NCBI RefSeq assembly: GCF_031432975.1
Contig: NZ_CP133838.1
Location: 1,984,001 to 2,048,000, forward strand
Length of the DNA stretch: 64,000 nucleotides
Direction: 5' to 3'
DNA from: Buttiauxella selenatireducens
GTDB lineage: Bacteria; Pseudomonadota; Gammaproteobacteria; Enterobacterales; Enterobacteriaceae
Shown: one piece after another, positions 26,133 through 35,359 of the stretch
How positions within the stretch are numbered: position 1 is the first letter of the stretch
Layout of the letters: each line of letters starts with the position of its first letter
Program-made: the position numbers and the translations under genes
The notes under the pieces: model-generated
The model's database searches: none
Told to the model about the DNA's origin: nothing
Seen by the model: only the letters and a program-made list of their open reading frames with translations

Positions 26133-29100
26133 ATGAATAAGCTTCTTTATCGACTGATTTTTAATAAAGCTCGCGGGATGCTGATGGCCGTACCTGAGTA
26201 TGCGTCCTCCTGTTCATGTCGATCAGACCGAATGACTACTGAAGCCGTTGCGCCGAAAAATGTTCCCGGTACAACATCCTCGCGCTCCCTGAAAAAAACG
26301 CTCATTGCCCAGGCTATTGCTGTTGGGTTGCTGGTTCCTTTGCCTTCTTATGCAAGCACCTCTGTGTCGTTGCTTCCGTTGGCGATTGACCTGGCAGAGG
26401 ATAACAACCTGGTGGTGGCGCAGGGTGTCACGAAGGACATGAACGATGGCAGCACGCAAACCTACGGTGAAGTGACGGTCGATGGAACTCTCAACATCAC
26501 CGAGGGTAGCGATTTGGTCAGTGGGGTTGTGGATGGTGCCAAAACATACAACGCCATTATCGGCGATGCAGCGGGAAGGTCTGGCACGGTAAACGTCAGC
26601 GGCGAAGGCTCAACCTGGATACACAATGAAGATTTTATCACCGTCGGGAGCTACGGTTCCGGGCAGTTGAATGTATCAAAGGGTGGTTATGTCGAAAGCG
26701 GGTATCTCTCCATCGGCAACTACACCGGTTCATCAGGCACGGTAAACGTGAGTGGCAGCGGCTCGGAACTTAAGGTCCACGACAATATTTATCTGGGAAG
26801 ACGCGGTGGTGCCAGCAATAACGGTGAAGGTGGAGAAGGGGTTCTCAATATTACCGAGGGCGCAATCGTTACCGCTGGCGGGACCTATGTTGGGTACGAA
26901 GGCACCGGTACTGTCAATATTTCGGGAGGCAGTACCCTTACCAATGGCGATGGTGTGATTGGGCATCAATCCGGTTCCACCGGTACCGTCAACGTCAGTG
27001 ATGGCTCGACCTGGAATAACACAGGCGATCTCATTCTTGGCTTTACAGGCCAGGACGACACCCAGGGACTTGGCGCTGCGGAAGGTGTGCTCAATATCTC
27101 AGGTGGCAGCACGGTCACCGCGGAAAATCTCTATGTTGGGAATGGGGGGACAGGCGTCGTGAACCTTACGGATAACAGTCAGCTCATCACGGGCGGGCCG
27201 AGTTCACTGGGTTGGTATGACAGCTATGACTCACAAACTGCCGGGTCCGGTACGGTCAATGTTGACGATTCGACCTGGACGAACAACGGAGATCTCCTTG
27301 TTGGGCAAGCAGGTTACGGTGAGCTCAATATCACAAATGGTGGCAAAGTGTCGGCCGCCAATCTCTATGTCGGGGAATGGTCTACAGCCACGGGGGTGAT
27401 TACCGTCACGGGTGGCAGCCAGTTTGAGACTGCCAACGCGCAGTTGGGTCTCGAACACGGTTCCACTGGCACCGTCACTGTCAGCGGTGCAGGTTCAAGC
27501 TGGAATAACACGGAACACATTACGGTCGGCAGCCATGGGGAAGGAACACTCAATATTTCAGATGGCGGGACGGTGACCACGGGCGGCGACCTCTATGCCG
27601 GGTATTATTCAGATGGTACAGGGACGGTCAACATCTCGGAAGGCGGTTCTCTGCACACAACCAATGGCTTCATTGGGACTCTCGATTCTACGGGGACGGT
27701 CACCGTCAGTGGTGACAATTCCACCTGGCAAAACAGCGATAATTTATTTGTTGGCTATGGCGCAAGCCAGGGTTCACTGGTTATCACCCATGGCGGAACG
27801 GTCACGACCGGGCACGCCACCGTAGGTACCAATGGCACGCTGACCATCGACTCTGATTCCACGCTGGATGTCAGTAACTCCTTCACCATGAATGAGGGGG
27901 CGACGCTCAACGTCATGCTTGACGCCAACGCCAGCGGGCCGCTTATCACGGCAGATTCAGCAACGCTTGATGGCAATCTGGTGTTTGAAGGTTTTGCCGC
28001 AGGTGAAAGCGTCATGACGTCCTCTTCGGCAACAACGCATGAATTTGTGTTGATCGACACCGATAACACCATCAACGGTGATTTCGATAATCAATCGACA
28101 TCGACGGATGATGGCATTGATTACCTGGTGTCCAAAGGCTATCTCTCCGAAGACGGAACCGATTACAACCTTGGCTTTAAACTGGCCTGGACTGACGGCG
28201 GTGCGCAGCAGGGTACAGGCACCTTTACGCTGGCAGAAGGGACTGCTTTTGATGTGGATGTGGTGCTGGCGGATCAGGATCCCTCTGTCACTTATGCAAG
28301 CGGCTGGGATGGTAAGAGTCTGACCAAAGAAGGTGATGGATTACTGGTTCTGTCAGCGGCCAATACTTATACCGGCGGCACGACGCTTAATGGTGGCACG
28401 CTGCAATTGAGCGGCGAGGGGACGTTGGGGAATATCAATAACACCACGACTGTCACCAACGGTACGTTGGACCTGGGGGGAACGACCCAAACTCAGGCCA
28501 CGCTGAACCAGTCCGGCGGCACGGTGCAGAGTGGCACGATGAATGTCGGCACCTATCAGCTTACCGGCGGTACGCTGGCGACAGATGCCACGGTATATGC
28601 CAGCACTTACGATTTCCAGTCTGGGACCGTGAACGGGCAGATACAGGGCGGTGATTTAACCAAAACCACCGACGGCACAGTGACTCTCGCCGGATCCGGT
28701 TCATCTGTGGATAGCGTGGACGTGCAACAGGGAACGCTGGTGTTCGTGCAAAATGAAAGCGCGGATGCCTCGCAGATCGCCACATTCAGCACGACCGGCA
28801 ATTACACCACCCAAAGTGGAGCCACTACGGATGTCGGGCAAGGCGGCTCGACCCTGAATGTGGGGGGCGATCTTGTTCAGGAGGAGGGCTCGACCCTGGC
28901 CGTTACGTTGAATGACGGCGCCCCTGTCGTGAATGTCACGGGGACCGCAACGCTTGATGGTGAAATCGCTATCTCAGGTTTTGCCGTGGAACAGGATGGA
29001 TCAATGGTCAGTTCCAGCGAGCTGACCGGGACGTCATACGGGATAATCCATGCGGATGGGGGGATCACCAGTGGTGCTGAAATTTCGGGTATTCCGGATT

Positions 29101-30896
29101 ATTTAACAGGGACCACCGCTTTATCATCGGATAACAAAGATTACAGCATCAGCTTTGACCTGGCCTGGGACTCCGGCAGCAGTGGCACGTTCACCGTTGC
29201 GGAAGGGACCGGGTTTGAAGTCGATACGGTTCTTGCCGATCAGTCCGGCGAGACTTCCGAGAGTTGGGATGGCAAAAGCTTGACCAAGTCGGGGGAGGGG
29301 ATTTTGGTGCTCTCGGCCCAGAATACTTACACCGGCACGACGACGGTCACCGACGGGGTATTGCGTACTGATGTGGAGAACGCGTTCTCCAGCAGTAGCG
29401 AAATATCAGTGACGGGCGGTGTGCTTGACCTGAATGGCTATGACCAGCAGGTGAATGACATGTCAGTCGCGCAGGACGGCCAGGTACAGTTGAACGGTGC
29501 TGACTTAACGGCAGACACCTTGACGCTTGCCGGTGATATCTCCTTCGGGGCACCCACGACGCCTGCTGTAATGACTGAGAGCACCTTGACGGAAGGGCGC
29601 ACAATAACCGTCAACAACTGGGTCGGCGAGGGGGGCTCGGTTGAGCTCTACACCGTATTTGGTGGCGATGATTCAGTGACCGACAAAATCGTGATTGATG
29701 GCGGTACGGCTACCGGAGATACCGGGCTGGTTATTCGTCACGGCGGCGGTGAAGGTGCGCAGACGGACCAGGGGATCCTGGTTGTTGATGCCATTAATGG
29801 GGCGACGACGGACGACGCGTTCTATCTGTCCTCGGAATCTGACGGTTATCGTTCAGGTTACGATTCGATTGCCGCCGGAGCCTATGATTATCAACTGGTT
29901 CAAGGGGGTAATGGCGGCGAAGCGGATGACTGGTACCTTACCTCATCAGGTTCTGACTCAGGCGATGTGACCCATTATCGCCCGGAAGTGGGGGCGTACC
30001 TGAATAACAAACATATTGTGTCGAAACTGCAGACCCACACGCTGCATGACCGTCAAACCCCAGGCATTGCAGTAGACACTCCTGAATCAGAAGGTGTATG
30101 GGTGCGTATTGCCGGAGGTGGCACTGAGCGTACCGGGGCGGGCGGCCAGGAGCTGTCTGAGTCGTATTCTCTTATTCACGGCGGCGGTGATTTCCTGAGT
30201 ATCAGCGACGGGGGCGATGGCATCTTCCGTGCGGGGGCGATGGGGCAGTATGCTTCATCCCGTAACGACTCGAAAAACCAGGAAGGCATCACGGCAGACG
30301 GCGAAGTCAGTGGCTACAGCGTGGGTCTGTATGGTACCTGGTACGGGCAGGCTGATGGCCGGACCGGGCCGTATGTCGACACCTGGCTGATGTATGGTCA
30401 GTTCGATAACGAAGTGAAAGGGCAAGGCCTGGACAGTGAAAATTACGACTCGGAAGACCTGTCGCTTTCACTGGAAGCCGGTTACGCATTCCAGGTTGGC
30501 GAGCAGACGTTCCTTGAGCCGCAAGCGCAGATTATTCACTCTAATTATCAGTCAGATACTTACACCGAACATACCGGTACCGTGGTATCGGATATGTCGG
30601 ATAAAACAACGACGACCCGACTGGGGGTACGTCTGAGTCATGATTTGACGGAAAGTAATATGCAGCTGAAATTGTACAGTGAAGCAAACTGGTGGCATGG
30701 CCCTGGTTCGCAAAGCATGACATTCGATGGTGTAACAGTACAAGACTCCCTGCCGGATGATCGTTTCGAAGCGAAGTTCGGCGTACAAGGCCAGATTAAC
30801 AAATCGGTCAGCGTATGGGGGACGGTGGGCTTAGAAGCCGGTTCTGAGGATTACCGTGCGGGCACGGCGTTGGTCGGTGTTCGTTACACCTGGTAA
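26133..30896 (+). CDS. Large autotransporter adhesin (type Va, AIDA/pertactin-like)
   Basis: This is a surface or secreted protein of 1587 residues. The N-terminus has an extended signal peptide region (MNKLLYRLIFNKARGMLMAV) and a hydrophobic core ending LPSYA at residue 74. Residues about 130-640 are imperfect repeats of a 50-70-residue unit built on GTVNVS / GSTW.N / ITVGS / LNISDGG, predicted to form a beta-helix. Two related modules follow, each with FTLAEGT or FTVAEGT and the autotransporter strand repeat GKSLTKEGDGLLVLSAANTY / GKSLTKSGEGILVLSAQNTY. The last about 290 residues are the 12-strand beta-barrel, ending GVRYTW with terminal aromatic residue. Adhesion or aggregation is inferred. 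Confidence 0.93.
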   Translation: MNKLLYRLIFNKARGMLMAVPEYASSCSCRSDRMTTEAVAPKNVPGTTSSRSLKKTLIAQAIAVGLLVPLPSYASTSVSLLPLAIDLAEDNNLVVAQGVTKDMNDGSTQTYGEVTVDGTLNITEGSDLVSGVVDGAKTYNAIIGDAAGRSGTVNVSGEGSTWIHNEDFITVGSYGSGQLNVSKGGYVESGYLSIGNYTGSSGTVNVSGSGSELKVHDNIYLGRRGGASNNGEGGEGVLNITEGAIVTAGGTYVGYEGTGTVNISGGSTLTNGDGVIGHQSGSTGTVNVSDGSTWNNTGDLILGFTGQDDTQGLGAAEGVLNISGGSTVTAENLYVGNGGTGVVNLTDNSQLITGGPSSLGWYDSYDSQTAGSGTVNVDDSTWTNNGDLLVGQAGYGELNITNGGKVSAANLYVGEWSTATGVITVTGGSQFETANAQLGLEHGSTGTVTVSGAGSSWNNTEHITVGSHGEGTLNISDGGTVTTGGDLYAGYYSDGTGTVNISEGGSLHTTNGFIGTLDSTGTVTVSGDNSTWQNSDNLFVGYGASQGSLVITHGGTVTTGHATVGTNGTLTIDSDSTLDVSNSFTMNEGATLNVMLDANASGPLITADSATLDGNLVFEGFAAGESVMTSSSATTHEFVLIDTDNTINGDFDNQSTSTDDGIDYLVSKGYLSEDGTDYNLGFKLAWTDGGAQQGTGTFTLAEGTAFDVDVVLADQDPSVTYASGWDGKSLTKEGDGLLVLSAANTYTGGTTLNGGTLQLSGEGTLGNINNTTTVTNGTLDLGGTTQTQATLNQSGGTVQSGTMNVGTYQLTGGTLATDATVYASTYDFQSGTVNGQIQGGDLTKTTDGTVTLAGSGSSVDSVDVQQGTLVFVQNESADASQIATFSTTGNYTTQSGATTDVGQGGSTLNVGGDLVQEEGSTLAVTLNDGAPVVNVTGTATLDGEIAISGFAVEQDGSMVSSSELTGTSYGIIHADGGITSGAEISGIPDYLTGTTALSSDNKDYSISFDLAWDSGSSGTFTVAEGTGFEVDTVLADQSGETSESWDGKSLTKSGEGILVLSAQNTYTGTTTVTDGVLRTDVENAFSSSSEISVTGGVLDLNGYDQQVNDMSVAQDGQVQLNGADLTADTLTLAGDISFGAPTTPAVMTESTLTEGRTITVNNWVGEGGSVELYTVFGGDDSVTDKIVIDGGTATGDTGLVIRHGGGEGAQTDQGILVVDAINGATTDDAFYLSSESDGYRSGYDSIAAGAYDYQLVQGGNGGEADDWYLTSSGSDSGDVTHYRPEVGAYLNNKHIVSKLQTHTLHDRQTPGIAVDTPESEGVWVRIAGGGTERTGAGGQELSESYSLIHGGGDFLSISDGGDGIFRAGAMGQYASSRNDSKNQEGITADGEVSGYSVGLYGTWYGQADGRTGPYVDTWLMYGQFDNEVKGQGLDSENYDSEDLSLSLEAGYAFQVGEQTFLEPQAQIIHSNYQSDTYTEHTGTVVSDMSDKTTTTRLGVRLSHDLTESNMQLKLYSEANWWHGPGSQSMTFDGVTVQDSLPDDRFEAKFGVQGQINKSVSVWGTVGLEAGSEDYRAGTALVGVRYTW

Positions 30897-30906
30897 GAGT
30901 CGGTAC

Positions 30907-30929
30907 AAAGGGGCGGCAACGCCCCTTTT
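30907..30929 (+). terminator. Terminator of the autotransporter gene
   Basis: AAAGGGGCG-GCAA-CGCCCCTTTT, 10 bp after the stop codon. It may also serve the convergent EAL gene. Confidence 0.8.
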
Positions 30930-30949
30930 AAAGAAAAGATGATGTAGAT

Positions 30950-32485
30950 TCAGTCGTAAAATTGAAGGGCAAAATCTTCCATGGGTACAGGCTTGCCGTA
31001 CAAATATCCTTGCAGAAAGGTGACGTTACGCGCTTTCAGATAGGATGCCTGTTCTTCATTTTCCACTCCCTCCGCCACTGTCTGCAGATGCAAGCGGGCG
31101 GCCAGATCGATGATGTTATCGACAATATGGACGGAGTGCGTATCAATGCCGATCTTGCTGATAAAGCTCTTGTCGATTTTGAGGGCATCAACTTTGATAT
31201 GTTGCAGATACTTCAGGCTGGAATTACCGGTCCCAAAATCGTCGATGGCAATCATAACCCCCAGTTTATGCAGTTCGTTAACCAACCGTTCAGTCACTTC
31301 ATCGATAACCAGCAGTTCTCGTTCTGTTAATTCCAAAACCAGCTTAATAGGGTTATCACCGAATGCGTTGATAAAGGCCCGGCAATCCTCCACCAGATTG
31401 AAGTCCCTGAAATGGCTGGCGGTGATGTTGAAGGCGAAGTGATAGTCCTTCGGTAACAACTGCGCCATGGGGGCAAATTGTTTGCGTACCTGAGTCATCA
31501 ACGCCTGGGTCATTGGGATGATGAGGTTACAGTTTTCAGCCATTGGGATGAAATTATCCGGGGGAATGATGCCCATAGTGGGGTGCGCCCAGCGCATCAA
31601 CACTTCGCATCCTGTCTCGCGCATCAGATGTCCGGATACCACCGGCTGGATATAGGGAATAAACTCCTGATTTTCCAGTGCCTGACGTAACTCATACTCG
31701 GGCGAGATGGTGCGTCCTGACCAACGAAATACGGCAAAACCCACGATGACGCTCAGCAGTACCCAGGCGATTAAACTGAATCTGGAGAAATACCAGATAT
31801 AGCTCAGATAATTGGCTGGAGAAATGGCAGCGACAATCTTGAAGGGGTAGTGGGTCGATGGCAGTTCCATATAGCCCGGCATATCGGGGGATATGAGCGG
31901 GGTGGAGGGCGTCTGTTGGTGCTGCCATTGCTGTTGGCCTACGATCAAGCCCAGGGGTAAATCAATACTCAACACACTGAGTTCAGAGAGAATATGATCA
32001 CCGTATAACCTCACCACAATACTGTCTTTACCGACAACCTTCCGGTAGATAATGAGCTTCTGGTCCTTCTTCACCCTGTTGTCGTTCACGAGATAAAGCG
32101 TGCCATCGGTATAGCTATCGAAGTTAATTTCCTCTGCATAATGACCATAGAGGGATGAACAATAGATTTGATTACCCTGAACCAGATTGACGCTGCGGAC
32201 AGTCTGGAAATACGCCACTTGCATTCTGAGTTGCAACAGCACAGGGGAGAGGCACTCTTTACCCAGGTCTTCTATGACCGCCGTGGCCGCTTGATTGGCG
32301 CTGTCCAGGGCTCCTTCCGCCAGACGTTGGGCATGGGCCATGCGCATCAGGGTAGTCCGCTTCAGGTTCGATGTCGTCTGCCCGATAGTACTGATAGCCC
32401 CTAGCAGAATGCAAAGCGAGCCAACAAGAATGGCGCGCACCAGCCGGTGTTTGAATTGACGCTTTTTTAACATACCAAACGGCAT
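30950..32485 (-). CDS. CSS-EAL cyclic-di-GMP phosphodiesterase (PdeC/YjcC type)
   Basis: This is an inner-membrane enzyme predicted to hydrolyse cyclic di-GMP, 511 residues. There is a membrane segment at about 17-36, a periplasmic CSS-motif sensor domain with CSS at 109-111, a second membrane segment at about 235-253, then an EAL domain at about 263-508. Catalytic signatures are present: EVLMR at 294-298, ELTE at 385-388, DDFGTG at 415-420, KIDKSF at 436-441 and EGVE at 472-475, so it is probably active. In PdeC the periplasmic cysteines report DsbA/DsbB redox state. The start has GAGGGA upstream. It converges on the autotransporter gene. Confidence 0.9.
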   Translation of the reverse strand: MPFGMLKKRQFKHRLVRAILVGSLCILLGAISTIGQTTSNLKRTTLMRMAHAQRLAEGALDSANQAATAVIEDLGKECLSPVLLQLRMQVAYFQTVRSVNLVQGNQIYCSSLYGHYAEEINFDSYTDGTLYLVNDNRVKKDQKLIIYRKVVGKDSIVVRLYGDHILSELSVLSIDLPLGLIVGQQQWQHQQTPSTPLISPDMPGYMELPSTHYPFKIVAAISPANYLSYIWYFSRFSLIAWVLLSVIVGFAVFRWSGRTISPEYELRQALENQEFIPYIQPVVSGHLMRETGCEVLMRWAHPTMGIIPPDNFIPMAENCNLIIPMTQALMTQVRKQFAPMAQLLPKDYHFAFNITASHFRDFNLVEDCRAFINAFGDNPIKLVLELTERELLVIDEVTERLVNELHKLGVMIAIDDFGTGNSSLKYLQHIKVDALKIDKSFISKIGIDTHSVHIVDNIIDLAARLHLQTVAEGVENEEQASYLKARNVTFLQGYLYGKPVPMEDFALQFYD

Positions 32486-32725
32486 GAAATTCCCTCTACA
32501 TCACAGTTTGAACGTTCAACACGGGTTGGTAACACCCCAAATCACACAATAGATCTTATGAATTGCTTTCGTTATGAAACTATTCATATGTCGCACATTA
32601 ACCCATACAAAAAGACATGTCATTTGAAATGGTGGAGCGCGGAAGGTGTATTTTTACACGTCCCGCTTTCGTCTGTTCTTGTTCAATAGCATGACGCTTA
32701 CCCGACATCCTGCTCACTTTTAGAA
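32486..32725. other. Intergenic region between EAL gene and gntT regulatory sites
   Basis: No gene, repeat or RNA is visible here. It should contain the minus-strand promoter of the EAL gene. The gntT control sites begin at 32726. Confidence 0.5.
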
Positions 32726-32741
32726 TGTGAGTTACATCTCA
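32726..32741 (+). promoter_or_regulatory. CRP-like site upstream of gntT
   Basis: TGTGA-GTTACA-TCTCA matches the CRP consensus at nine of ten half-site positions. gntT is catabolite-sensitive in E. coli. Confidence 0.6.
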
Positions 32742-32782
32742 TAATTCACATTTCCCATGCTTGGGTGATTCTCAATCGTGTA

Positions 32783-32798
32783 ATGTTACCCGTATCAT
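32783..32798. promoter_or_regulatory. GntR operator 1 of gntT
   Basis: ATGTTACCCGTATCAT matches the GntR-binding element known from E. coli gntT and other gluconate genes, an imperfect dyad of ATGTTAC half-sites. Confidence 0.8.
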
Positions 32799-32923
32799 AT
32801 GTGTGGGCACTTAATCACAATAATAACTACCGACAAAACTGATAAGTTTCGAAGGTGACCGGTATTGGTGCTGTTAATACGAAATGCTCCCACCAGGGAA
32901 AACTTAAATTGTCATTCAAAAAT

Positions 32924-32939
32924 GACGTTACCCATAACA
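32924..32939. promoter_or_regulatory. GntR operator 2 of gntT
   Basis: GACGTTACCCATAACA keeps the GTTACCCATAAC core dyad of the GntR element. It lies 141 bp from operator 1 and 20 bp before the start codon, a spacing compatible with looping by GntR as in E. coli gntT. Confidence 0.65.
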
Positions 32940-32958
32940 AATACAGGTCAGGTTATTC

Positions 32959-34275
32959 ATGCCATTAGTCATTGTTGCTATCGGTGTTATCTTGTTGCTG
33001 CTCTTGATGATCCGCTTCAAATTGAACGGATTTATCGCATTGGTGCTGGTGGCGCTTGCGGTCGGTTTAATGCAAGGCATGCCGTTAATTAAAGTTATCG
33101 CTTCCATCAAAGCGGGTGTGGGCGGAACGCTTGGCAGCCTGGCGCTGATCATGGGCTTCGGTGCCATGCTCGGCAAAATGCTGGCAGACTGCGGCGGCGC
33201 GCAACGTATCGCGACCACGCTGATTGCCAAATTTGGTAAACAACACATTCAGTGGGCGGTGGTTTTAACCGGTTTTACCGTCGGTTTCGCGCTGTTCTAT
33301 GAAGTCGGCTTCGTGCTGATGCTGCCGCTGGTCTTCACCATCGCGGCGGCGGCAAACATCCCGCTGCTGTTTGTGGGTGTGCCGATGGCTGCTGCGCTGT
33401 CCGTGACCCATGGCTTCCTGCCGCCACACCCGGGCCCAACTGCTATCGCGACCATCTTCCACGCGGATATGGGTAAAACTCTGCTGTTCGGTACGATTCT
33501 GGCGATTCCAACCGTTATCCTGGCAGGTCCCGTCTTCGCTCGCTGCCTGAAAGGTATCGACAAGCCAATCCCGGAAGGTCTGTACAGCGCGAAAACCTTC
33601 ACCGAAGAAGAGATGCCAAGCTTTGGTGTCAGCGTCTGGACCTCACTGGTGCCCGTAGTGCTGATGGCGATGCGCGCCGTGGCAGAAATGGTGCTGCCGA
33701 AAGGCCACGCGATCCTGTCCGTAGCAGAGTTCCTCGGCGATCCGGTAATGGCGACGCTGATTGCGGTTCTGATTGCACTATTCACCTTCGGTCTGAACCG
33801 TGGTCGTAATATGGATCAGATCAACGAAACGCTGGGTTCTTCCATTAAAATCATCGCCATGATGCTGTTAATCATCGGCGGCGGCGGTGCATTTAAGCAG
33901 GTTCTGGTCGACAGCGGCGTGGATAAATACATTGCGTCGATGATGAATGGCAGTAACGTATCGCCAATTTTGATGGCCTGGTCTATTGCTGCCGTACTCC
34001 GTATCGCGCTGGGTTCTGCCACTGTGGCAGCAATCACCGCAGGCGGTATCGTTGCTCCACTTATCGCTACCACGGGTGTTAGCCCTGAACTGATGGTTAT
34101 CGCGGTAGGTTCCGGTAGCGTGATTTTCTCTCACGTTAACGACCCAGGTTTCTGGCTGTTCAAAGAGTACTTTAACCTGACTATCGGCGAGACCATCAAA
34201 TCCTGGTCGATGCTGGAAACGATTATCTCGGTCTGTGGCCTGGTAGGGTGTCTGCTGCTGGGAATGGTCGTGTAA
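32959..34275 (+). CDS. gntT: High-affinity gluconate transporter GntT
   Basis: This is an inner-membrane gluconate:H+ symporter of the GntP family. The 438 residues equal E. coli GntT in length and are almost collinear with it (MPLVIVAIGVILLLLLMIRF, FYEVGFVLMLPLVFTIAAAA, THGFLPPHPGPTAIATIF, FSHVNDPGFWLFKEYFNLT). About 12 to 14 hydrophobic segments. Upstream are one CRP-like and two GntR-like sites. In E. coli gntT is far from leuZ-yecA, so this is either a relocated or an extra copy carried in the accessory block. Confidence 0.95.
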   Translation: MPLVIVAIGVILLLLLMIRFKLNGFIALVLVALAVGLMQGMPLIKVIASIKAGVGGTLGSLALIMGFGAMLGKMLADCGGAQRIATTLIAKFGKQHIQWAVVLTGFTVGFALFYEVGFVLMLPLVFTIAAAANIPLLFVGVPMAAALSVTHGFLPPHPGPTAIATIFHADMGKTLLFGTILAIPTVILAGPVFARCLKGIDKPIPEGLYSAKTFTEEEMPSFGVSVWTSLVPVVLMAMRAVAEMVLPKGHAILSVAEFLGDPVMATLIAVLIALFTFGLNRGRNMDQINETLGSSIKIIAMMLLIIGGGGAFKQVLVDSGVDKYIASMMNGSNVSPILMAWSIAAVLRIALGSATVAAITAGGIVAPLIATTGVSPELMVIAVGSGSVIFSHVNDPGFWLFKEYFNLTIGETIKSWSMLETIISVCGLVGCLLLGMVV

Positions 34276-34286
34276 TGTGAAACAAG

Positions 34287-34310
34287 CCGGGTAGACTCCC
34301 GTTTACCCGG
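34287..34310 (+). terminator. Hairpin after gntT
   Basis: CCGGGTA and TACCCGG arms with a 10-nt loop lie 12 bp after the gntT stop. There is no T-run, so termination here alone would be weak; the stronger hairpin at 34341 follows. Confidence 0.5.
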
Positions 34311-34340
34311 AATACCAGAATCTGATAAGCAGTTTCATAT

Positions 34341-34368
34341 AAACCACCTTCGGGTGGTTTTGTTTTTT
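34341..34368 (+). terminator. Terminator before yecA, resembling the leuZ terminator
   Basis: AAACCACC-TTCG-GGTGGTTT is followed by TGTTTTTT. Stem and preceding bases (CAGAAT, ATAAGCAGT-like) resemble 23314-23369 downstream of leuZ, so the accessory block is flanked by imperfect copies of the same terminator. Confidence 0.8.
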
Positions 34369-34507
34369 CCGCCATTTATCCTGACATCCTTTATCAAAAA
34401 CACTCATTTTTAGGGTAAAGTCACTGCATATCGCAGGCCGAACAGATTATAAAAAGTCTTCCTGTAAAATTCGGCGTAAAAATTGAACATATTTTGGAGA
34501 ACACAGC

Positions 34508-35092
34508 ATGAATCAAGGGCCGCTAAACGAAGAAGAACTGGAATGGCTGGATGACACGCTCACTCAGTACGGTAATGATGATTCTGTGTTGGATGTTTCT
34601 GAATTAGACGGGATGCTGACGGCGATTCTCTCCGCACCGACCATGATCACACTTGCTGACTGGCAGGCCGCAGTGTGGGGCGGTGAGAAACAACTTCCTC
34701 ACTGGGAAAGTGCGCAAGAACAACAACGCTTTTACGATCTCTGCTCTCAGCATATGAATGATATTGCAGAACGTCTGTGCCATGCGCCTGACCAGTTCGA
34801 TCCGCTGTTTGGTTATCGCGAAGTTGATGGTAATGACTACACTATCGTCGAAGAGTGGTGCTTTGGTTACATGCGCGGCGTTGCGTTAAGCGACTGGAGC
34901 ACCTTGCCAGAAACGTTGCGCACTGTGCTGGAGGCGATTGCCTTACATGGTGAGGAAGCCAATATCGCGAAGCTTGAACAGATGACCGAAGAGGAATATG
35001 AAACGAGCCAGGCAGCAATTGGTCCAGCTGCACTGGAATTACATCGTTACTGGAAAGCACAACCTCAATCTGAGACAAAAACGGTTCATTAA
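34508..35092 (+). CDS. yecA: YecA/YgfB-family protein lacking the SEC-C metal-binding tail
   Basis: The 194-residue protein aligns with E. coli YecA over its UPF0149 domain (EEELEWLDDTLTQYG, LFGYREVDGNDYTIVEEWCF, GYMRGVALSDWSTLPE, AALELHRYW). E. coli YecA continues with a SEC-C zinc motif (NDPCPCGSGKK..CC); here the protein stops at QSETKTVH and no such codons follow in any frame. The function of YecA is unclear. TTGGAG precedes the start. The truncated end coincides with the border of the exopolysaccharide locus. Confidence 0.9.
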   Translation: MNQGPLNEEELEWLDDTLTQYGNDDSVLDVSELDGMLTAILSAPTMITLADWQAAVWGGEKQLPHWESAQEQQRFYDLCSQHMNDIAERLCHAPDQFDPLFGYREVDGNDYTIVEEWCFGYMRGVALSDWSTLPETLRTVLEAIALHGEEANIAKLEQMTEEEYETSQAAIGPAALELHRYWKAQPQSETKTVH

Positions 35093-35124
35093 TCACACTT
35101 TGAAAAATAGTTATCTCATTCACC

Positions 35125-35147
35125 AGGCATTCATTCGTTGAATGCCT
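35125..35147 (+). terminator. Hairpin downstream of yecA
   Basis: AGGCATTCA-TTCGT-TGAATGCCT is a perfect 9-bp stem 32 bp after yecA, with only a weak T content after it. Confidence 0.5.
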
Positions 35148-35326
35148 TATTGACATCATCTCCTGCTAAACCATTTCTCTGGATACGCCTAAGTTAAATC
35201 CCAGGCTAAAACACCGCTCTCACTTCTTTAAGCAAAACAAATAGCTACCTGTTCGTGAAGCACACCATCAGACAAAAGCAAAACCCTCAAGACATACTTA
35301 AGAGGTATTTTACAATTCATAACAAT

Positions 35327-35359
35327 CTTACATCGTATTCTTTACACTTATGATATAAT
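35327..35359 (+). promoter_or_regulatory. Probable promoter of the exopolysaccharide operon
   Basis: CTTACA at 35327-35332, a 16-bp gap, then TATGAT at 35349-35354 overlapping TATAAT at 35354-35359. This favours translation starting downstream at 35415. No JUMPstart/ops element (GGCGGTAGC) is seen in 35093-35414, which otherwise has no gene. Confidence 0.55.

Noticed and set aside
26580..27830. Regular DNA periodicity resembling an array
   Set aside because: The repeats are in-frame coding units of the autotransporter passenger, not CRISPR; no CRISPR array or cas gene is present in the window.
34284..34315. Possible leuZ 3'-end duplication at the right border of the block
   Set aside because: GGGT..TCCCG..CCCGG..ACCA has superficial likeness to the T arm and CCA end, but stems do not align; more likely a gntT hairpin.
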